DNA of 64,000 bases from Streptomyces sp. CG4. GTDB lineage: Bacteria > Actinomycetota > Actinomycetes > Streptomycetales > Streptomycetaceae. Below are positions 18,043-26,290 of the stretch, piece by piece. Numbering within the stretch: the first letter of the stretch is position 1; the number at the start of each line of letters is the position of its first letter. A model generated the notes under the pieces. The model was not told where the DNA came from and did no database searches. It saw only the letters and a list, made by a program, of their open reading frames with translations. The DNA is taken from contig NZ_CP163525.1 in NCBI RefSeq assembly GCF_041080655.1, positions 682,001 through 746,000 of the forward strand, given 5' to 3'. Position numbers and translations under genes: made by a program.

Positions 18043-18488
18043 ATCAGACCCGCGGCGACCGTCGCCCCGAGCTCCCAGCACGCCTCCGTGTCGGCTTTGG
18101 CGAGCTCACCGGTGACGGTCACCGCGTCGGCGGCGCGCCGCCAGCCGAGGCCGGTGGTGACGGCCTCGATGGCGCGGACGGCACCGGTGACGTCGTTCCC
18201 GCCGTGCACGTAGTAGCCGAACGGCCGGCCCCGGGTCTCGTCCAGGCAGGGGTAGTAGATCTGGTCGAAGAAATGCTTCAGCGCGCCGGACATGTAGCCG
18301 AGGTTCGCCGGTGTGCCGAGCAGATAGCCGTCGGCTTCCAGGACGTCGGTGGCGGTCGCGGACAGGGCCGCGCGGCGCACGACGCGGACGCCCTCGATCT
18401 CCGGCGTGGTGGCGCCGGAGACGACGGCCTCGAACAGCGCCCGGCAGTTGGGCGACGGGGTGTGATGGACGATCAGCAAGGTAGGCAC
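18030..18488 (-). CDS. NADPH-dependent FMN reductase / flavodoxin-like protein
   Basis: 152 residues with a flavodoxin fold: PTLLIVHHTPSPNCRALFEAV gives the first strand and phosphate loop, GYLLGTPANLGYMSGALKHFFDQ is the characteristic second flavin loop of the WrbA/NADPH-FMN-reductase group, and FGYYVHGGNDVTGAVRAIE follows. It probably binds FMN and reduces quinones or similar acceptors. The GTG at 18488 has AGGG upstream; the longer ATG form at 18569 adds residues rich in proline and arginine that do not look coding. It is divergent from the double-GNAT gene at 18592. Its stop lies inside the tandem repeat at 17942-18042. Confidence 0.82.
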   Translation of the reverse strand: MPTLLIVHHTPSPNCRALFEAVVSGATTPEIEGVRVVRRAALSATATDVLEADGYLLGTPANLGYMSGALKHFFDQIYYPCLDETRGRPFGYYVHGGNDVTGAVRAIEAVTTGLGWRRAADAVTVTGELAKADTEACWELGATVAAGLMPGA

Positions 18489-18591
18489 ACCCCGCACCCT
18501 GCCGTGCGGCCGCGGCGGCCCGCAAACGGCGGGCGTGGCAGTCGGCGCGGCGGGGTAGACGCTGTGCACGGGAAAGACGGGAGGGGCTGCC

Positions 18592-19560
18592 GTGACCAGC
18601 GTGGATGCAGGCGTCTCCGTTCTGCGCCAGGAGTGGCTGCCGGCCGGTTACCGGTGCCGCTCGGCCACCACCGCCGATGCCGCCGCGCTCCACCACCTGG
18701 TCGCCGCGTACGAACGCGCGCTGCACGGCCGCCCTCTGACCGGCGCCGGGCAGCTCGCCGCCGAGCTGCCCGGGCCCGGTCCGCGGCCGGAGGCCGACGC
18801 CCTGCTCGTGCACGACGGCACGGGCGGGCCGGTCGGCTACTGCTGGGTGAAGGGTCGGCGGGCCGGGGTCGTCGTGCACCCCGGCCACCAGGGGCGGGGG
18901 CTCGGCGGCGGCCTGCTGGACTGGGCCGAGGCCCGGGCCCGGCAAGCGGGCAGCGACCGGCTCGCACTGACGGTCTCCGACGCCGATCGCGCCGCCATCG
19001 CTCTCCTGCGAGCCGGCGGGTACTCCCGGCTCGTCACCGAGTGGCTGCTGGAGATCGCGCTGCCGCACGAGCCGGACGTTCCCGAGCCGCCGGCGGGCAT
19101 CACCGTACGGCCGTTCCGCCCCGGCGACGAACAGGCCGTGTACCGGCTCACCGAGGACGCGTTCGCCGAGTGGCAGCCGCGCCGGAAGACCTACGCCGAA
19201 TGGGCCCGGCACAACGTCGAACGCCCCACGTTCCTGCCGGCCGCGTCACCGGTGGCCTTTGCCGGCGACCAGATGGTCGGGGCCGTGCTGTCGCTCGACG
19301 GCCCGGGCGACGGTGAGGGAGACGACGGAGGGCGCGCCGAAGGGTACGTCGAGCGGGTCGCGGTACGGCGTGACCATCGCGGCCGGGGCATCGCCCGCAC
19401 CCTGCTGCACGAGGCCTTCCTCGCCTTCCACCGCCGAGGCAGGCCGGCCTGCACGCTGTGGACGCACTCCGGCACCGGCGCGCTCGCGCTCTACGAACGG
19501 ATCGGCATGACGGTCCGGCACAGCTCCACCGTCCACTGCAAGGCACTCGTCACCGGCTGA
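18592..19560 (+). CDS. Double GNAT acetyltransferase, mycothiol-synthase-like
   Basis: 322 residues with two tandem GNAT domains (about 20-165 and 175-322), the layout of MshD, which acetylates Cys-GlcN-Ins in the last step of mycothiol synthesis. Each domain has its acetyl-CoA loop: VHPGHQGRGLGGGLLD and VRRDHRGRGIARTLL. The end (ALALYERIGMTVRHSSTVH) also matches the MshD style. Streptomyces usually carries mshD elsewhere plus several such paralogues, so the assignment to MshD itself is not made. The GTG at 18592 is preceded by GGGAGGGG, an excellent ribosome site. Confidence 0.85.
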   Translation: MTSVDAGVSVLRQEWLPAGYRCRSATTADAAALHHLVAAYERALHGRPLTGAGQLAAELPGPGPRPEADALLVHDGTGGPVGYCWVKGRRAGVVVHPGHQGRGLGGGLLDWAEARARQAGSDRLALTVSDADRAAIALLRAGGYSRLVTEWLLEIALPHEPDVPEPPAGITVRPFRPGDEQAVYRLTEDAFAEWQPRRKTYAEWARHNVERPTFLPAASPVAFAGDQMVGAVLSLDGPGDGEGDDGGRAEGYVERVAVRRDHRGRGIARTLLHEAFLAFHRRGRPACTLWTHSGTGALALYERIGMTVRHSSTVHCKALVTG

Positions 19561-19630
19561 CCGGGGCGCCCTGCGCGCGGACATGGTGTGCCGCGTACGA
19601 ACTCGCCGAGCAGACACTGATGTTGCCCGG

Positions 19631-21685
19631 TCAGTAGCGCAGGCGCCTGGCCCTGAGGAGCATGATCAGGCCCGACAGGGCGAACAGGGTGCCGAGGGCC
19701 GCGGGCCACAGATGGGCACCGGTCTCCGCGAGGGCGCCCTGCGTGCCCTGTGGTGGGGGCTGCGCGGCGGCAGGCGGGACGGATCCGGCGGCGGTGGGCC
19801 GGGCGGGGGCGGACTGCGTGGACCGGGTCGGCTCGGGCGACTGGGTCGACGGGGTGGGCGACGGGGTGGGCGGTGCCGAGTCGGTGGGGCGGTGCTGCTG
19901 GGCGGCGCGGTGCTGCGGGTGGTCGCGCTTCACCACGTGATCCTGTTGGGCGGGGTGGCTCGGCACGGTGGCGTGGTCCTGCTGGCCGGCGTGGGTCGGC
20001 CCGCTGGTGCGGTCCGGTGTGATCGTCGCGTCGGTCCTGGGTTCCGCGCTGGGCTGGGCGGCCGGGGGTGCGGGGGCCGGGGCGGAGGTGGCGGGGGCGC
20101 CGGGCTGCTCCGTCGTACCGTCTCCCGGGGCGGCCGTCGGGTCCGCGCCCGAACTCGCCGTGGGCGTCGCCGTCGTACCGGAGCCGTCGCCGTCGGGGCC
20201 GCAGGTGCGGCCGGAGTTGATGCAGTCGACCATCTCGCGCATCAGGGCGTCGTCGAAGACGTTGATGAAGTCGCCGTGGTCGGTGACGGGCTTGTGGAGT
20301 TGCTCGGGGAAGGAGTCGACCGCGAAGAGCGGAACCGTACGGCCGCCGTCCTTAAGGCTCGGCGCCCGGACGTCGTAGACGAGGCGCTGGACCAGTTGCG
20401 GAATGGCGCGGAAGCCCGCCGGGCAGGAGCCGTCAGGGGCGGTGAAGGCCACGTGGGTACGGTGGTTGGCGCTGTCGATGTTACGGCCGTCCCAGCAGCT
20501 CTGGAAGCGGAAGGTGCGTACGACGTCGCTGCCCGCCGGGCACAGCGGGTACTTGTCCTTCAGCTGCCGGTCCTCGTAACCGGTGCAGCTCCAGGACGCG
20601 TTGGCGTTGCCGGGCCCGTTGACGAAGGCCTTGGCGTCGCCGGTGATGATGCGCAGCAGGCGCGGCATGGCGGTGACCGTGCCTCGCGGGTTGCCCTCGA
20701 ACGTCAGCGTGACCTGCCGGGGCGTGACGATCTGGCCCGCGTTGCCCTCCGTACCGCCGCCCGGGGATCCGGCGTCCCGCTCCTGCGTGCCGTTCTGCAG
20801 ACGCAGCACCGGCCAGTAGTACGAGGACTTGTCGCCCTGGTCGGCACAGCTCGTGCCGGCTTTCGCCAGGTCGTCGTCGCTGGCGAAGGCGTTGTTGCCC
20901 TGGTTGCCGACGTAGTCGTGGAAGTGGTGGGCGCCGTTGGAGACGCCGGGGGCGACGATGACGTTGTCCGAGTTGAACAGGCCGTTGGCGTTGACACCGC
21001 AGTCGGAGGTGAAGCTGCCGCGGGAGGCGTCGGCCTGCCGGGGCGGGTTCGACGTGTCGGGCGGTACGGAGGTGATCTCCGCGTAGTCGGAGACGACGGG
21101 GCCGTTGCCGCCCTGGCCGGTGCCGTTCTGCTGGGCACTCTGGGTCGGGGTGGCCGTGTTGGCGGCGGAGCCGGTGGCGGTGGCCTGGTCGCCGTTGCCC
21201 ACGCCGTCGCCGCCGGGGCGCAGTGTGCAGGCGGCCAGGGCGTCCAGGCCCTGCGGGCGCTCTCCGGCCCGGTCGAGGGCGTCGGATATCCGTCCGATGG
21301 CCGTCGCCCGCTTCTCCTTCAGCGGATTCATGATCGTGCCGTCGACGGATCCGGGATCCTGGCCGGCGGACTGCGCCGCCTGCTGGAGCTGCCGGTAGGC
21401 CGCCGCCGTCTGCCCGTCCAGCAGGGCGAGTTGACGGTCGACGTCGGGACGGGCCGGGTCGGGTACGGCCGTCAGCCGGCTGCCGACGTCGGGGCAGTCG
21501 ATCGTCGCCATGCCCGCGGACAGGACGCGTCCGGTTCCGTTCGCGCCGGACCCGTCACCCCAGTTCTCGGTCGCCGAGGCATAGACGTTCGCCGCGACGA
21601 GGCCGCCTCCGCCCAGCATCAGAGCCACCGCTGCGAAGGTCGCGCGTCGTGCGCCGGTCGGGCGTCTGCGCCTGTTGCGTACCAA
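19631..21685 (-). CDS. DUF1996 surface protein with LAETG sortase signal
   Basis: 684 residues, exported and cell-wall anchored. N-terminal signal/anchor MVRNRRRR...FAAVALMLGGGGLVAA; a linker of about 150 residues; then a DUF1996 domain (roughly 195-480) with the typical HHFHDYVGN and RTHVAFTAPDGSCPAGF blocks; a long Pro/Thr/Ser/His-rich stalk (490-650); and the sorting signal LAETG at 652-656, a hydrophobic helix and basic tail RARRLRY. LAxTG is the signal cut by class E sortases of Streptomyces. DUF1996 has unknown function. The start is a TTG at 21685 with AGGGG 6 nt upstream. It is divergent from the NlpC/P60 gene, so both neighbours act on the cell envelope. Confidence 0.88.
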   Translation of the reverse strand: MVRNRRRRPTGARRATFAAVALMLGGGGLVAANVYASATENWGDGSGANGTGRVLSAGMATIDCPDVGSRLTAVPDPARPDVDRQLALLDGQTAAAYRQLQQAAQSAGQDPGSVDGTIMNPLKEKRATAIGRISDALDRAGERPQGLDALAACTLRPGGDGVGNGDQATATGSAANTATPTQSAQQNGTGQGGNGPVVSDYAEITSVPPDTSNPPRQADASRGSFTSDCGVNANGLFNSDNVIVAPGVSNGAHHFHDYVGNQGNNAFASDDDLAKAGTSCADQGDKSSYYWPVLRLQNGTQERDAGSPGGGTEGNAGQIVTPRQVTLTFEGNPRGTVTAMPRLLRIITGDAKAFVNGPGNANASWSCTGYEDRQLKDKYPLCPAGSDVVRTFRFQSCWDGRNIDSANHRTHVAFTAPDGSCPAGFRAIPQLVQRLVYDVRAPSLKDGGRTVPLFAVDSFPEQLHKPVTDHGDFINVFDDALMREMVDCINSGRTCGPDGDGSGTTATPTASSGADPTAAPGDGTTEQPGAPATSAPAPAPPAAQPSAEPRTDATITPDRTSGPTHAGQQDHATVPSHPAQQDHVVKRDHPQHRAAQQHRPTDSAPPTPSPTPSTQSPEPTRSTQSAPARPTAAGSVPPAAAQPPPQGTQGALAETGAHLWPAALGTLFALSGLIMLLRARRLRY

Positions 21686-21989
21686 GGTCGTCCCCTGCGT
21701 GTCGTGTGCGCCGGTCGGGCATGGAGCTCCCCGGGCTCATACGGAGGGCGGCGTCGATGTGTTCAACAGAATCGCGAATTCACCGGGATCTCACAGGGAA
21801 ACGCGGTTTTCACGTCTTCCCCCTCGAACATCATCGCGAACATCACAATTACGTATCGGACATTCCACACCTCAACCTTCACACGAGGTACACACGTTGG
21901 CTAGGTTGACGCGAGGCCGCCCGGTACTCGCAGGAGTCCGGACGTGACGGCCCAACTGCCCTGCGGGGCAAGGAAGGAGCGTGTCTTCC
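21686..21989. promoter_or_regulatory. Divergent promoter region with CGAACATCA repeats
   Basis: A comparatively AT-rich 300 bp between the LAETG protein and the NlpC/P60 gene. CGAACATCA occurs twice in tandem (21825-21833, 21837-21845) with a 12-bp period, a layout typical of an activator or sigma-related site. No gene was seen. Confidence 0.35.
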
Positions 21990-23555
21990 ATGGCGCCGGA
22001 GAGCCGCGACGCGGGTGCCCAGCGGGACGAGGTTCGGCAGCGGATCGAGTCCCTCTACGACCGGGCCGAGTACGCGACCGGGAACTACAACGCGACCCGG
22101 GCCATGGCGTCGGTGTCACGCTCACGGGGCGTTCCGCCGACCGGCCGACCGGGTCGGCGGCCGGATCCCGCTCTGGACGAGGTCACCCGGCAGTGGTTCG
22201 ACGCGGCACGCGCCAAACTCGGCCCGACCGTCCCCGCCGTCCTGCCCGCCGACCGGCTCCCCGACCGCCCGGCAGCGCCGAGGCGTTCCCGGGAACGGAG
22301 GGGCGGCGGCCTTCCGGACGGCACGCGGGGCGCTCTGGGTCCGGGCCCGTCCGCCCGACGACCCGAGGCGCTGGAGCGCGCCGTCGACCGCGTGGTGGCC
22401 GAGCTGACGGCCGGCCGGGCGACGGATCCGGAGAGCCTGGCCCTGGCCGCGCGCGAGAGCGGACACCTGGCGCTACCGGGCCCTCGCCGCCTCGAACTAC
22501 CCAGCGCGGAACGGGATGTGACCGACTCGCTCCTCGAGCCCGCGGAGACGGCGGTCCTTCCGGTGGTGCCCGCTCCCGCGGAGACGACCGCCCTTCCGGT
22601 GCCCGCGCTGTCCGCCGCCCAGAGCGCCCCGCTTCAGGAACCGAGGACCCCTCCCGGCGCCACCGCGCCGAGCCGCCCCTCCCCCGCCACGTCCAAGGCG
22701 AACAACCAGCGCAAGCTCGCCGCCGCGAGCGACCTGATCTCCCGGCACGCCGCCCAACTCGTCACGTACGCCGCGACTGTTCAGCCCGCGCCCGTCACGG
22801 CTGCACCTCCCGCACCCGACGCGGCGGCCGTACCCCTCATGCCCGACACCGCCGTGTCACCCGCGCTCGGAACAGCCGTACCGCCTACGCCCGTCACGGC
22901 CGTCCCGCCCACGAACACGCAGCTCCCCTCGGACTCCCCGACCGGTCAGTGGGAGCAGCCGCAGTGGGCGGCACCCGCCGGGACGGTGACCGCGGCCCCG
23001 ACCGCCACGGACACGTGGTCCGACCCCCTCGCCTCGGCCACCCTCGGCTCCGCCCCCATATCCTCCGTCACCTTCGACTCCGCTCCCGTGACCTCGATGC
23101 CCGACACCGCAGCCATGACCTCGGTGACCGACACCGGCCCCATGACCGCGGTGACCGACACCGGCTCGCTCGCCGCGGTCACCGGGTCGCCGGAGGCCGT
23201 GCGCGTCGCCAAGGCCGTCGCGTTCGCTCGGGCGCAGATCGGCAAGCCGTGTGTGTGGGGTGCGACCGGGCCGGACTCGTACGACTGCTCCAGCCTGACC
23301 CAGGCCGCCTGGAAGGCCGCCGGGGTCACCCTGCCGCGGGCCGCGCACCAGCAGGCGCTCGTCGGTGCCCCGGTCACCCTGGCCGGGATCGAGCCCGGTG
23401 ATCTCGTCCTCTTCTTCGACGACGACCGGCATGTGGGGCTCCATGTCGGCGGCGGCATGATGGTGCACGCGCCGGGCCCGGGGTCGTCGATCCGCGAGGA
23501 GTCGATCTACGGCGCCGGGGAGGCGGCAATCCACCGGATCGTGCGGCCCGCCTGA
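21990..23555 (+). CDS. NlpC/P60 (C40) endopeptidase with long disordered linker
   Basis: 521 residues. The C-terminal 120 residues form an NlpC/P60 domain: VWGATGPDSYDCSSLTQAAW holds the catalytic Cys, DDDRHVGLHVGGG the His, and HAPGPGSS the third polar residue. It would cleave peptide stems of peptidoglycan. The N-terminus (RDEVRQRIESLYDRAEYATG) is the family's usual helical segment. The middle 300 residues are Ala/Pro/Thr-rich with short repeats (TAVPPTPVTAVPPT, DTAAMTSVTDTGPMTAVTDT). No signal peptide is visible, so the export route is unclear. The ATG at 21990 has AAGGAGC 9-10 nt upstream; the in-frame GTG at 21981 would sit on that site. Confidence 0.88.
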   Translation: MAPESRDAGAQRDEVRQRIESLYDRAEYATGNYNATRAMASVSRSRGVPPTGRPGRRPDPALDEVTRQWFDAARAKLGPTVPAVLPADRLPDRPAAPRRSRERRGGGLPDGTRGALGPGPSARRPEALERAVDRVVAELTAGRATDPESLALAARESGHLALPGPRRLELPSAERDVTDSLLEPAETAVLPVVPAPAETTALPVPALSAAQSAPLQEPRTPPGATAPSRPSPATSKANNQRKLAAASDLISRHAAQLVTYAATVQPAPVTAAPPAPDAAAVPLMPDTAVSPALGTAVPPTPVTAVPPTNTQLPSDSPTGQWEQPQWAAPAGTVTAAPTATDTWSDPLASATLGSAPISSVTFDSAPVTSMPDTAAMTSVTDTGPMTAVTDTGSLAAVTGSPEAVRVAKAVAFARAQIGKPCVWGATGPDSYDCSSLTQAAWKAAGVTLPRAAHQQALVGAPVTLAGIEPGDLVLFFDDDRHVGLHVGGGMMVHAPGPGSSIREESIYGAGEAAIHRIVRPA

Positions 23556-23585
23556 CCGGCCCGCGCACCGGGAGCGGAACCGGGG

Positions 23586-24644
23586 TCAGCCGCGGCGCCG
23601 GTGGGCCCGTCGGTTCTCGTAGTGGTCGAGCAGGGTCTCCTCCAACGGCCGGTAGGCGAGGCCGAGTTCACGGACGCTGCGGCTGTTGTCGACGCGGAAG
23701 CGGATGCCGAGGTGCCCCCGGATGTAGTCCTGGGTGAGGCCGAAGCGGGGGCCCAGGACGCGTACCGGCCAGTGCGGGAGCCTGGTGCGCGGCAGCCGGA
23801 GGTCGCGGGGGTGGCGGGCGAGGACGATGCGGGCCATCTCATGGAACGACGTCATGGTCTCGGCGGCCACGATGTAACGCCCCCGCGCCGCCGGGTTCTC
23901 GGCGGCGGCTATGTGCGCGTCGGCCACGTCGCGGACGTCCGCCGTGGTGAAGCTGAAGTCCGGGGCGCCGTAGCAGAAGTAGCCCTGGAACAGCTCGTCG
24001 AGCAGGAAGAGGCTGCCGGAGTCCGATGCGGGCGTGAACGAAGGGCCGAGGATCAACCCGGGGTTGACCGACACCATGCGCCAGCGGTCCTGCGCCGCCT
24101 CGGCCGCCCAGGCGGCGCGTTCCGCCAGCGTCTTGGCGTAGTGGTAGGGGTTGTTCGCGACCGTGCTCGTGGTGTTGAAGTACCGCTCGGACAGCACCTG
24201 GCCGTCCATCGCGAGCACATCGGCGTAGTCACCGAAGATCGCGCCCACGGTCGAGGTGAGGACGAGGGTCCGGACCTCCGGGGAACGCTCGATCGCCGCA
24301 AGCACATTGCCGGTACCCAGCAGCGCCGGGTCCACGACGTCCCGTCGTCCGTCCTTGATCCGCTCCGGCATCAGGAACGGCGAGGCCACGTGGAAGACGA
24401 CCGCGCAGCCGCGGAACGCGGTGTCGAAGGTGCCGTCCGCCAGCAGGTCGGCCTCGAACAGCTCCAGCCGGCCCGGAAACGCCTCCTGGAGTTCCCACAG
24501 CGGCCGGACCTTGGGCGCGTCGGCCCTGTCCCGTACAGTGGCGTGGACCCGGTAGCCCCGGTCGAGCAGGCGGCGTACCAGATGGCTGCCGACGAAACCG
24601 CTGCCGCCCGTCACCGCCACGGCCGTCCCCGCGCGTCCGTCCAC
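23586..24644 (-). CDS. NAD(P)-dependent epimerase / dihydroflavonol-reductase-like enzyme
   Basis: 352 residues, extended short-chain dehydrogenase. N-terminal Rossmann motif TGGSGFVGSHLVRRLLDRG, then LTSTVGAIFGD and the catalytic Tyr-Lys as NPYHYAKTLAE. It resembles the dihydroflavonol-4-reductase/cinnamoyl-CoA-reductase subgroup, so it probably reduces a ketone or aldehyde using NADPH. The GTG at 24644 is preceded by GGGAGGG at 6-7 nt; a longer ATG start at 24722 has no ribosome site and would run into the palindrome upstream. It is divergent from fprA. Substrate unknown. Confidence 0.85.
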   Translation of the reverse strand: MDGRAGTAVAVTGGSGFVGSHLVRRLLDRGYRVHATVRDRADAPKVRPLWELQEAFPGRLELFEADLLADGTFDTAFRGCAVVFHVASPFLMPERIKDGRRDVVDPALLGTGNVLAAIERSPEVRTLVLTSTVGAIFGDYADVLAMDGQVLSERYFNTTSTVANNPYHYAKTLAERAAWAAEAAQDRWRMVSVNPGLILGPSFTPASDSGSLFLLDELFQGYFCYGAPDFSFTTADVRDVADAHIAAAENPAARGRYIVAAETMTSFHEMARIVLARHPRDLRLPRTRLPHWPVRVLGPRFGLTQDYIRGHLGIRFRVDNSRSVRELGLAYRPLEETLLDHYENRRAHRRRG

Positions 24645-24738
24645 GCTCGCCCTCCCGCCCGACCGCCGCCGTCCAAGGACAGGGTCGGATACCGGCCGTC
24701 CGAGGGGAACACCCCCGGCCATAAGAAGTCGCTGGGTA

Positions 24739-24770
24739 CCTCATAAGATCCCCTTATGAGGTCATAGACC
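24739..24770. promoter_or_regulatory. AT-rich palindromic operator between reductase and fprA
   Basis: CCTCATAAG-ATCCC-CTTATGAGG is a perfect 9-bp dyad with a 5-nt centre (24739-24761), followed without gap by GGTC-ATA-GACC (24760-24770). In such a G+C-rich region the low-GC dyad is striking, and it lies at operator distance from both divergent genes. Its regulator is not evident. Confidence 0.55.
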
Positions 24771-24786
24771 AGACCCGCGTACCAAC

Positions 24787-24805
24787 TTAGGTCTGCCTTA
24801 GTTTA
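24787..24805 (+). promoter_or_regulatory. Iron box (DmdR/IdeR-type) upstream of fprA
   Basis: TTAGGTCTGCCTTAGTTTA matches about 13 of 19 positions of the actinobacterial iron box TTAGGTTAGSCTAACCTAA, with an intact left half. It is 47 bp before the fprA start, so it would overlap the promoter. Iron repression of fprA is the natural reading; inference from sequence. Confidence 0.5.
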
Positions 24806-24851
24806 GGCTTCCCGTTCGAGTCGCCCATTCAGACGCGAAGGGAACCTGATC

Positions 24852-26216
24852 ATGCCGCGCCCCCTGCGGGTAGCCATCGTCGGAGCCGGCCCCGCCGGGA
24901 TATACGCCGCCGACGCCCTGCTCAAGTCCGAGGTGGCCGCCGACCCCGGTGTGTCCATCGACCTCTTCGAGCGGATGCCCGCCCCGTTCGGCCTGATCCG
25001 GTACGGCGTCGCACCCGACCACCCGCGCATCAAGGGCATCATCACCGCCCTCCACCAGGTGCTCGACAAGCCGCAGATCCGGCTCTTCGGCAACGTCGAC
25101 TACCCGACCGACATCAGCCTGGACGATCTGCGCGCCTTCTACGACGCGGTGATCTTCTCCACCGGCGCGATGGCCGACCGCGAGATGTCGATCCCCGGTA
25201 TCGAGCTGGACGGCTCCTACGGCGCCGCCGACTTCGTCTCCTGGTACGACGGCCACCCGGACGTACCGCGCACCTGGCCGCTGGAGGCCGAGAAGGTCGC
25301 CGTCCTCGGCGTCGGCAACGTCGCGCTGGACGTGGCCCGCATCCTCGCCAAGACCGCGGACGAGCTGCTGCCGACCGAGATCCCGCCGAACGTCTACGAC
25401 GGCCTGAAGGCCAACAAGGCCGTGGAGATCCACGTCTTCGGCCGCCGTGGCCCCGCCCAGGCGAAGTTCAGCCCGATGGAGCTGCGCGAGCTGGACCACT
25501 CGCCGAACATCGAGGTCATCGTCGACCCGGAGGACATCGACTACGACGAGGGCTCGATCGAGACCCGGCGCGGCAACAAGCAGGCCGACATGGTCGCCAA
25601 GACCCTGGAGAACTGGGCCATCCGCGATGTCGGCGACCGGCCGCACAAGTTGTTCCTGCACTTCTTCGAGTCCCCCGCGGAGATCCTCGGCGAGGACGGC
25701 GAGGTCGTCGGCCTGCGCACCGAGCGCACCGCCCTCGACGGCACCGGCAACGTCAAGGGCACCGGCGAGTTCAAGGACTGGGACGTCACCGCCGTCTACC
25801 GCGCCGTCGGCTACCTCTCCGAGAAGCTGCCCAAGCTGCCCTGGGACATCGGCTCGGGCACCATCCCGGACGAGGGCGGCCGGGTCATCGAGGAGGGCGG
25901 CACCCCGCTGCAGTCCACGTACGTCACCGGCTGGATCCGGCGCGGCCCGGTCGGTCTGATCGGCCACACCAAGGGCGACGCCAACGAGACCGTCGCCAAC
26001 CTGCTGGACGACCACGCCAACGGCCGTCTGCACACCCCGGCCTCGCCCGAGCCGGAGGCCGTCGACGCCTTCCTCGCCGAGCGCGAGATCCGCTTCACCA
26101 CCTGGGAGGGCTGGTACAAGCTGGACGCCGCCGAGCGTGCGCTGGGCGAGCCGCAGGGCCGTGAGCGCGTGAAGCTCGTCGAGCGCGAGGACATGCTGCG
26201 GGAGAGCGGGGCGTAA
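24852..26216 (+). CDS. fprA: Ferredoxin/flavodoxin-NADP+ reductase
   Basis: 454 residues, the adrenodoxin-reductase-type FprA of actinobacteria. FAD site VAIVGAGPAGIYAADALL at the start; the family block PFGLIRYGVAPDHPRIKGI; NADP site VAVLGVGNVALDVARIL; and the end block STYVTGWIRRGPVGLIGHTKGDANET. It passes electrons from NADPH to ferredoxin for cytochromes P450 and other reductive steps. The ATG at 24852 has AAGGGA at 8 nt. Upstream lie an iron box and a palindrome. A hairpin terminator follows 25 bp after the stop. Confidence 0.95.
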   Translation: MPRPLRVAIVGAGPAGIYAADALLKSEVAADPGVSIDLFERMPAPFGLIRYGVAPDHPRIKGIITALHQVLDKPQIRLFGNVDYPTDISLDDLRAFYDAVIFSTGAMADREMSIPGIELDGSYGAADFVSWYDGHPDVPRTWPLEAEKVAVLGVGNVALDVARILAKTADELLPTEIPPNVYDGLKANKAVEIHVFGRRGPAQAKFSPMELRELDHSPNIEVIVDPEDIDYDEGSIETRRGNKQADMVAKTLENWAIRDVGDRPHKLFLHFFESPAEILGEDGEVVGLRTERTALDGTGNVKGTGEFKDWDVTAVYRAVGYLSEKLPKLPWDIGSGTIPDEGGRVIEEGGTPLQSTYVTGWIRRGPVGLIGHTKGDANETVANLLDDHANGRLHTPASPEPEAVDAFLAEREIRFTTWEGWYKLDAAERALGEPQGRERVKLVEREDMLRESGA

Positions 26217-26240
26217 GTCCCGGATCCCCTGGGGCTCCGA

Positions 26241-26269
26241 GGGGGCCGGCGCCACTCGCGCCGGCCCCC
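26241..26269. terminator. Bidirectional terminator between fprA and the broken gene
   Basis: A perfect 12-bp stem, GGGGGCCGGCGC with its complement, and a 5-nt loop, 25 bp after the fprA stop and 22 bp from the natural end of the convergent pseudogene. Confidence 0.9.
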
Positions 26270-26290
26270 TTGCCGCGTCCACCCCGGCGT

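Noticed and set aside
26095..26216. Extension of the broken minus-strand gene into the fprA 3' end
   Set aside because: The extension results from loss of the native stop by the frameshift repeat; the terminator at 26241 lies in between.
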